The notes under the pieces are model-generated. The model did not search any database and was not told where the DNA came from. It saw nothing but the letters and a program-made list of their open reading frames with translations. Below, piece by piece: positions 59,716-64,000 of a stretch of 64,000 bases of DNA. The DNA is from Tenacibaculum skagerrakense (GTDB lineage: Bacteria; Bacteroidota; Bacteroidia; Flavobacteriales; Flavobacteriaceae), in assembly GCF_004345825.1 (NCBI RefSeq), contig NZ_SLXM01000002.1, forward strand, positions 1 to 64,000. The letters are read 5' to 3'. The position numbers and the translations under genes were made by a program. How positions within the stretch are numbered: the first letter of the stretch is position 1; each line of letters opens with the position of its first letter.

Positions 59716-59898
59716 ATGAGTAAAATTAGAGTTACACAAGTAAAAAGCCAAATAGGTCGCCTTAAAAATCAAAAAAGAACGTTAGAGGCGTTAGGATTAC
59801 GTAAAATGAACCAAACTGTAGAGCACGATGCAACACCTACAATTTTGGGTATGGTAAATAAAGTTCAACACTTAGTTTCTGTAGAAGAAATTAAATAA
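59716..59898 (+). CDS. rpmD: 50S ribosomal protein L30
   Basis: 60 residues. IRVTQVKSQIGRLKNQKRTLEALGLRKMNQTVEHDATP signature in one small domain (first residues MSKIRVTQVKS). Normal length and position between rpsE and rplO. Confidence 0.97.
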   Translation: MSKIRVTQVKSQIGRLKNQKRTLEALGLRKMNQTVEHDATPTILGMVNKVQHLVSVEEIK

Positions 59899-59911
59899 GA
59901 AGATAATAAAA

Positions 59912-60361
59912 ATGGGTTTACATAACTTAAAACCAGCAGCTGGATCAACAAAAAGCGGGAAAAGAATTGCTCGTGGAGAAGGATCAGGTCATGGTGGTAC
60001 CTCTACAAGAGGACATAAAGGAGCTAAATCTCGTTCAGGTTACTCACGTAAAATTGGATTCGAAGGAGGTCAAATGCCACTTCAAAGACGTGTGCCTAAG
60101 TTTGGATTTACTAATATCAACCGTAAGGAGTATATTGGTATCAACTTAGATAAATTACAAGAGTTAGTTGATAACGGTAGGATTTCTGATACAGTTACTA
60201 TGGACGTTTTAGTAGAAAACAAATTAGCACGTAAAAATGAACTTGTAAAGATCTTAGGACGTGGTGAATTGAAAGCTAAATTAAATATAACTGTACACAA
60301 ATTTACAGCAACAGCAAAAGCTGCTATCGAAGCAGCCGGAGGTGAAGCAGTAACTTTATAA
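59912..60361 (+). CDS. rplO: 50S ribosomal protein L15
   Basis: 149 residues. MGLHNLKPAAGSTKSGKRIARGEGSG start, GFEGGQMPLQRRVPKFGF, and C-terminal AAGGEAVTL. Binds 23S rRNA deep in the 50S. 7 bp before secY. Confidence 0.98.
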   Translation: MGLHNLKPAAGSTKSGKRIARGEGSGHGGTSTRGHKGAKSRSGYSRKIGFEGGQMPLQRRVPKFGFTNINRKEYIGINLDKLQELVDNGRISDTVTMDVLVENKLARKNELVKILGRGELKAKLNITVHKFTATAKAAIEAAGGEAVTL

Positions 60362-60368
60362 ACTGTAA

Positions 60369-61694
60369 ATGATGAATTTTATAAATACTTTAAGAGACAT
60401 TTTCAAAATAGAAGAGTTAAAAGATAAGTTACTTTTAACGATTGGTTTAATTGCTGTTTATCGTTTTATGTCGGCAGTCCCACTACCTGGGATTGACCCA
60501 ACGCAATTAGCAGCACTAAAAGATCAAGCCGGAGGTGGACTCTTAGGTTTATTAAATGCATTTACAGGTGGGGCATTTGCTAGAGCATCAGTTATGGCTC
60601 TTGGAATTATGCCTTACATTTCTGCATCTATTGTAGTTCAGTTAATGGGAATTGCTATTCCTTATTTACAGAAATTACAAAAAGATGGAGAGAGTGGACG
60701 TAAGAAAATTACACAAATTACACGTTGGTTAACTATATTAATCACTTTAGTACAAGGACCAACATACATTACAGCAATTAAAACTCAATTTGGTTTACCA
60801 GAATCAGCTTTCTTAGTTGGTGGTGCTACATTTTGGGTTTCATCTATGATTTTACTTACTGCAGGAACTATTTTTGCAATGTGGTTAGGAGAAAGAATTA
60901 CTGACAAAGGAGTTGGTAATGGTATTTCTTTATTAATTACAGTAGGTATTATCGCTAACTTTCCAGCTGCTTTTTTACAAGAGTTTATCTCTAAGACTAC
61001 AAACGCTGGAGGTGGTGGAATCATGATGATCTTAATTGAAGTTTTAGTGTGGTTTGTCGTGATATTATTAACTGTGTTACTTGTTACTGCTGTTCGTAAA
61101 GTTGCAGTTCAATATGCAAGAAGAACAGCGATAGCAAACATTAAGGATGTTGAAGGTGCTAGACAGTACATTCCATTAAAATTAAATGCAGCAGGTGTAA
61201 TGCCAATCATTTTTGCTCAAGCAATTATGTTTTTACCTATGACATTAGGTCAAAAGTTTCCTGCATTAGTTAGTTTAACTGATATTAATGGTTTATGGTA
61301 CAATCTAATTTTTGCAGTGTTGATTATAATTTTTAGTTTTTTCTACACAGCAATTACTATTCCTACTAATAAAATGGCAGAGGATCTTAAAAGAAGTAAC
61401 GGTTTCATTCCAGGATATAAACCAGGAGAAGAAACTGCTAACCATTTAGATTCTGTTTTATCTAAGATTACTTTCCCAGGATCATTATTTTTAGCTGCGT
61501 TATCAATTTTACCAGCTATTATCGTTCAATTTGGAGTTACTCAAAGCTGGGCGTTATTCTACGGAGGTACATCTTTAATCATTATGGTAGGTGTAGCTAT
61601 TGACACAATTCAACAAATTAATTCATATTTATTAAACAGTCGTTACGACGGTTTAATGAAAACAGGTAACACTAATAGAAAATCATTAAAATAA
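60369..61694 (+). CDS. secY: Preprotein translocase subunit SecY
   Basis: 441 residues with ten membrane segments; signatures [17 protein letters not shown], and the cytosolic loop ending PVGLAGxT-like region replaced by [25 protein letters not shown]. The pore-forming component of Sec export, in the spc operon as usual. The ATG may be either of two adjacent Met codons. Confidence 0.97.
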   Translation: MMNFINTLRDIFKIEELKDKLLLTIGLIAVYRFMSAVPLPGIDPTQLAALKDQAGGGLLGLLNAFTGGAFARASVMALGIMPYISASIVVQLMGIAIPYLQKLQKDGESGRKKITQITRWLTILITLVQGPTYITAIKTQFGLPESAFLVGGATFWVSSMILLTAGTIFAMWLGERITDKGVGNGISLLITVGIIANFPAAFLQEFISKTTNAGGGGIMMILIEVLVWFVVILLTVLLVTAVRKVAVQYARRTAIANIKDVEGARQYIPLKLNAAGVMPIIFAQAIMFLPMTLGQKFPALVSLTDINGLWYNLIFAVLIIIFSFFYTAITIPTNKMAEDLKRSNGFIPGYKPGEETANHLDSVLSKITFPGSLFLAALSILPAIIVQFGVTQSWALFYGGTSLIIMVGVAIDTIQQINSYLLNSRYDGLMKTGNTNRKSLK

Positions 61695-61695
61695 T

Positions 61696-61911
61696 ATGGC
61701 TAAACAATCAGCAATTCAACAAGATGGAACTATAACAGAAGCATTATCAAATGCGATGTTTCGTGTAGAATTAGAGAATGGACATATTGTTACGGCTCAC
61801 ATTTCAGGAAAAATGCGTATGCACTATATCAAACTTTTACCTGGAGATAAGGTGAAGTTAGAAATGAGCCCATATGATTTAACTAAAGCAAGAATTACTT
61901 ACAGATATTAA
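61696..61911 (+). CDS. infA: Translation initiation factor IF-1
   Basis: 71 residues, one S1-like OB fold: [39 protein letters not shown]. Occupies the A site during initiation. Starts one base after the secY stop. Confidence 0.97.
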   Translation: MAKQSAIQQDGTITEALSNAMFRVELENGHIVTAHISGKMRMHYIKLLPGDKVKLEMSPYDLTKARITYRY

Positions 61912-61922
61912 AAAACACACTG

Positions 61923-62039
61923 ATGAAAGTAAGAGCATCATTAAAGAAAAGAAGTGCCGACTGTAAAATTGTACGCAGAAAAGGCAGATTATATGTTATC
62001 AACAAAAAGAATCCTAGATTTAAACAAAGACAAGGTTAG
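61923..62039 (+). CDS. rpmJ: 50S ribosomal protein L36 (zinc-independent form)
   Basis: 38 residues: [21 protein letters not shown] then [17 protein letters not shown]. Normal zinc-type L36 has three Cys and a His; here only one Cys remains (ADCKIV), so it belongs to the C-minus class. ATG 11 bp after infA; rpsM starts 2 bp after its stop. Confidence 0.95.
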   Translation: MKVRASLKKRSADCKIVRRKGRLYVINKKNPRFKQRQG

Positions 62040-62041
62040 TT

Positions 62042-62407
62042 ATGGCAAGAATCGCAGGTATAGATATTCCAAAGAATAAGAGAGGCGTAATCGCTTTAAC
62101 ATACATCTTTGGTATAGGAAGAAGCAGAGCTAAAGACATTTTAGCGGATGCAAAAATAGACGAGAACACTAAAGTTCAAGATTGGAACGATGATCAAATT
62201 GCAGCAATTCGTGAGCAAGTTGGTAAGTACACAATTGAGGGTGAATTACGTTCTGAGGTTCAATTAAACATTAAGCGTTTAATGGATATCGGTTGTCAAA
62301 GAGGAATCCGTCACAGACTTGGATTACCTTTAAGAGGACAAAGAACTAAAAACAACTCTCGTACTAGAAAAGGTAAGAGAAAAACTGTAGCTAACAAGAA
62401 AAAATAA
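62042..62407 (+). CDS. rpsM: 30S ribosomal protein S13
   Basis: 121 residues. [25 protein letters not shown] start, [33 protein letters not shown] end. Forms the B1 bridge and touches P-site tRNA. Confidence 0.98.
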   Translation: MARIAGIDIPKNKRGVIALTYIFGIGRSRAKDILADAKIDENTKVQDWNDDQIAAIREQVGKYTIEGELRSEVQLNIKRLMDIGCQRGIRHRLGLPLRGQRTKNNSRTRKGKRKTVANKKK

Positions 62408-62440
62408 TCGTTAGATTATTTTTACTAATAGTAAAGAATC

Positions 62441-62827
62441 ATGGCAAAATCGAAAGTAGTAAAAAAACGTAAAGTTGTAATCGAGTCTACAGGTGAGGCT
62501 CATATCACAGCATCGTTCAATAACATCATCATCTCTTTGACAAATAAAAAAGGAGACGTAATTTCATGGTCTTCTGCCGGTAAAATGGGCTTCAGAGGAT
62601 CTAAAAAGAACACTCCTTATGCAGCTCAATTAGCTGCTGAAAACTGTGCTTCAGTTGCAAAAGAAGCTGGTTTACGTAAAGTTAAGGTGTATGTTAAAGG
62701 ACCAGGTAACGGTAGAGAATCTGCAATAAGATCTATCCACAACTCTGGAATCGAGGTAACAGAAATCATTGACGTTACTCCAATTCCACACAATGGATGT
62801 CGTCCACCTAAAAGAAGAAGAGTTTAA
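62441..62827 (+). CDS. rpsK: 30S ribosomal protein S11
   Basis: 128 residues. [36 protein letters not shown] and [24 protein letters not shown] end ([18 protein letters not shown]). Platform protein of the 30S. 33 bp after rpsM. Confidence 0.98.
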   Translation: MAKSKVVKKRKVVIESTGEAHITASFNNIIISLTNKKGDVISWSSAGKMGFRGSKKNTPYAAQLAAENCASVAKEAGLRKVKVYVKGPGNGRESAIRSIHNSGIEVTEIIDVTPIPHNGCRPPKRRRV

Positions 62828-62842
62828 TAATAATTTTCAATC

Positions 62843-62894
62843 AAGTAAGAATTAGATTGTCGAAGGAGTACGCCTTAATTCACAATCCTTACTT
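62843..62894 (+). promoter_or_regulatory. Structured leader upstream of rpsD (candidate S4-responsive element)
   Basis: aagtaag (62843-62849) pairs with cttactt (62888-62894); after a 5-nt bulge gattgt (62855-62860) pairs with acaatc (62882-62887); the tip is aagg/cctt (62863-62866, 62873-62876). The 79-bp rpsK-rpsD gap is mostly this one hairpin. S4 is an autogenous regulator in several phyla, so a regulatory role is likely but unproven. Confidence 0.55.
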
Positions 62895-62906
62895 AAATTT
62901 ATAGAA

Positions 62907-63512
62907 ATGGCAAGATATACAGGACCAAAAACTAAGATTGCTCGTAAATTTGGCGAGGCAATTTTCGGAGAAGATAAAAACTTCGAAAAAAGAAACTACC
63001 CTCCAGGACAACACGGAGTTGGTAAGAGAAGAGGAAAGAAATCTGAATATGCTGTTCAGTTAATGGAAAAACAAAAAGCTAAGTATACTTATGGTATTCT
63101 TGAGCGTCAATTCCGTAACTTGTTCAAAAAAGCACAAGCTTCAGGTGGTATTACAGGTGAGGTTTTATTACAATTATGTGAATCTCGTTTAGATAATACA
63201 GTGTACCGTTTAGGTATTGCTAATTCTCGTAGTGCAGCTCGTCAATTAGTTTCTCACCGTCACATTACTGTAAACGGAGACATCGTTAACATTCCATCAT
63301 ACAGATTAAAAGCTGGGGATGTAATCGCTGTAAGAGAGAAGTCTAAATCGTTAGAAGCAATCGAAAATGCATTAGCTGCTAACAGTAATGTATACGAATG
63401 GTTAACATGGAATGCTGAGCAAAAGTCTGGAACTTTTGTAAAGGCACCAGAAAGATTACAAATTCCTGAGAACATTAAGGAGCAGTTAATCGTAGAATTA
63501 TATTCTAAATAA
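62907..63512 (+). CDS. rpsD: 30S ribosomal protein S4
   Basis: 201 residues. [20 protein letters not shown] start, [28 protein letters not shown] and an S4 domain with [27 protein letters not shown]. Full length. No N-terminal Cys cluster. Confidence 0.98.
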   Translation: MARYTGPKTKIARKFGEAIFGEDKNFEKRNYPPGQHGVGKRRGKKSEYAVQLMEKQKAKYTYGILERQFRNLFKKAQASGGITGEVLLQLCESRLDNTVYRLGIANSRSAARQLVSHRHITVNGDIVNIPSYRLKAGDVIAVREKSKSLEAIENALAANSNVYEWLTWNAEQKSGTFVKAPERLQIPENIKEQLIVELYSK

Positions 63513-63525
63513 TAAATTAATCACA

Positions 63526-63574
63526 TTGGTATTTAGCCAAAGGGTTTATTTGTTCTTCTTCAAACTTATAAACC
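63526..63574 (+). promoter_or_regulatory. Two small hairpins in the rpoA leader
   Basis: ttggt (63526-63530) with gccaa (63536-63540), and ggtttat (63543-63549) with ataaacc (63568-63574) enclosing a ttg/caa step. The 100-bp rpsD-rpoA gap is longer than neighbouring gaps. No T run follows, so not a terminator. Confidence 0.35.
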
Positions 63575-63612
63575 GCGCAACTAAATAACAATTAAAACGA
63601 AGAAACAACAAT

Positions 63613-64000
63613 ATGGCGATTTTAAATTTTCAAAAGCCCGATAAAGTAATTATGATCGAATCTACCGATTTCAAAGGTAAATTCGAGTTCAGACCGTTAG
63701 AGCCAGGTTTTGGTTTAACTGTTGGTAATGCTTTACGTAGAGTATTATTATCTTCTTTAGAAGGATTTGCTATTACATCTCTTAGAATTGACGGTGTAGA
63801 GCACGAGTTTTCTACTATGACTGGAGTTGTAGAAGATGTTACAGAAATGATCTTAAACTTAAAGCAAGTTCGTTTCAAAAAACAAATCGAAGAATCTGAT
63901 AGAGAAACTGTAACAATTGCAATATCAGGGCAAGAGCAATTAACTGCTGGAGACTTACAAAAATTCATTTCTGGATTTCAAGTTTTAAATCCAGATTTAG
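63613..64000 (+). CDS. rpoA: RNA polymerase alpha subunit (3' partial)
   Basis: First 129 codons. [20 protein letters not shown], then [34 protein letters not shown] dimerisation motif ([17 protein letters not shown]) and [17 protein letters not shown]. The window ends inside the N-terminal domain; the C-terminal domain is outside. Follows rpsD as in the alpha operon. Confidence 0.98.
   Translation, partial: MAILNFQKPDKVIMIESTDFKGKFEFRPLEPGFGLTVGNALRRVLLSSLEGFAITSLRIDGVEHEFSTMTGVVEDVTEMILNLKQVRFKKQIEESDRETVTIAISGQEQLTAGDLQKFISGFQVLNPDL

Overview
The window reads as chromosomal DNA of a flavobacterium (Bacteroidota, probably a marine Flavobacteriaceae; I cannot name the genus). The signs are AT-rich DNA, almost no Shine-Dalgarno sequences, TAnnTTTG-type -7 promoter boxes, PorP/SprF and gliding-motility C-terminal domains of the type IX secretion system, two SusC/SusD pairs, lipoproteins, and a flavobacterial str-S10-spc-alpha ribosomal supercluster.

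Layout. (1) 1-9.5 kb: the 3' part of a giant repetitive secreted adhesin, followed by a PorP/SprF-like protein and an OmpA/PD40 protein. This is a SprB/SprF-like surface unit. (2) 9.7-14.5 kb: an accessory island with a CxxC hypothetical gene, a divergent XRE regulator, three overlapping tyrosine recombinases (recombinase-in-trio, RIT) and a truncated radC end. It is followed by an array of heptamer repeats. (3) 14.5-19.2 kb: surface polysaccharide genes (deacetylase-like, GNAT/FemAB-like, flippase, glycosyltransferase). (4) 19.3-28.3 kb: two envelope proteins, a membrane-anchored AraC regulator, a YjjG-type nucleotidase, a three-gene envelope operon, rarA, a rhomboid protease and rlmB. (5) 28.4-43.6 kb: two SusC/SusD loci on the minus strand. 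The upstream one continues into a CRTAC1/UnbV-type FG-GAP lipoprotein and a vanadium-haloperoxidase-like lipoprotein. Both susC genes share the same short leader sequence at the same distance from the start codon. (6) 43.7-45.4 kb: a BamA/TamA-like outer-membrane protein. (7) 45.5-64 kb: rpsL-rpsG-fusA-rpsJ, then rplC to rpsN, rpsH to secY-infA-rpmJ, and rpsM-rpsK-rpsD-rpoA (rpoA cut by the window end).

The ribosomal cluster holds the most unusual features. It is interrupted between rpsN and rpsH by a strong terminator, a LytTR membrane regulator and an acyltransferase that is frameshifted at a run of nine A. It restarts from its own promoter with a structured leader of about 165 nt. The rplC leader contains a terminator hairpin overlapped by a competing antiterminator helix, which looks like an attenuator. 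The rpsD and rpoA genes also have structured leaders. Promoters appear to be embedded in the preceding terminators at rplC and at the LytTR gene.

All functional calls come from reading motifs and gene order. No database search, folding program or alignment was run.
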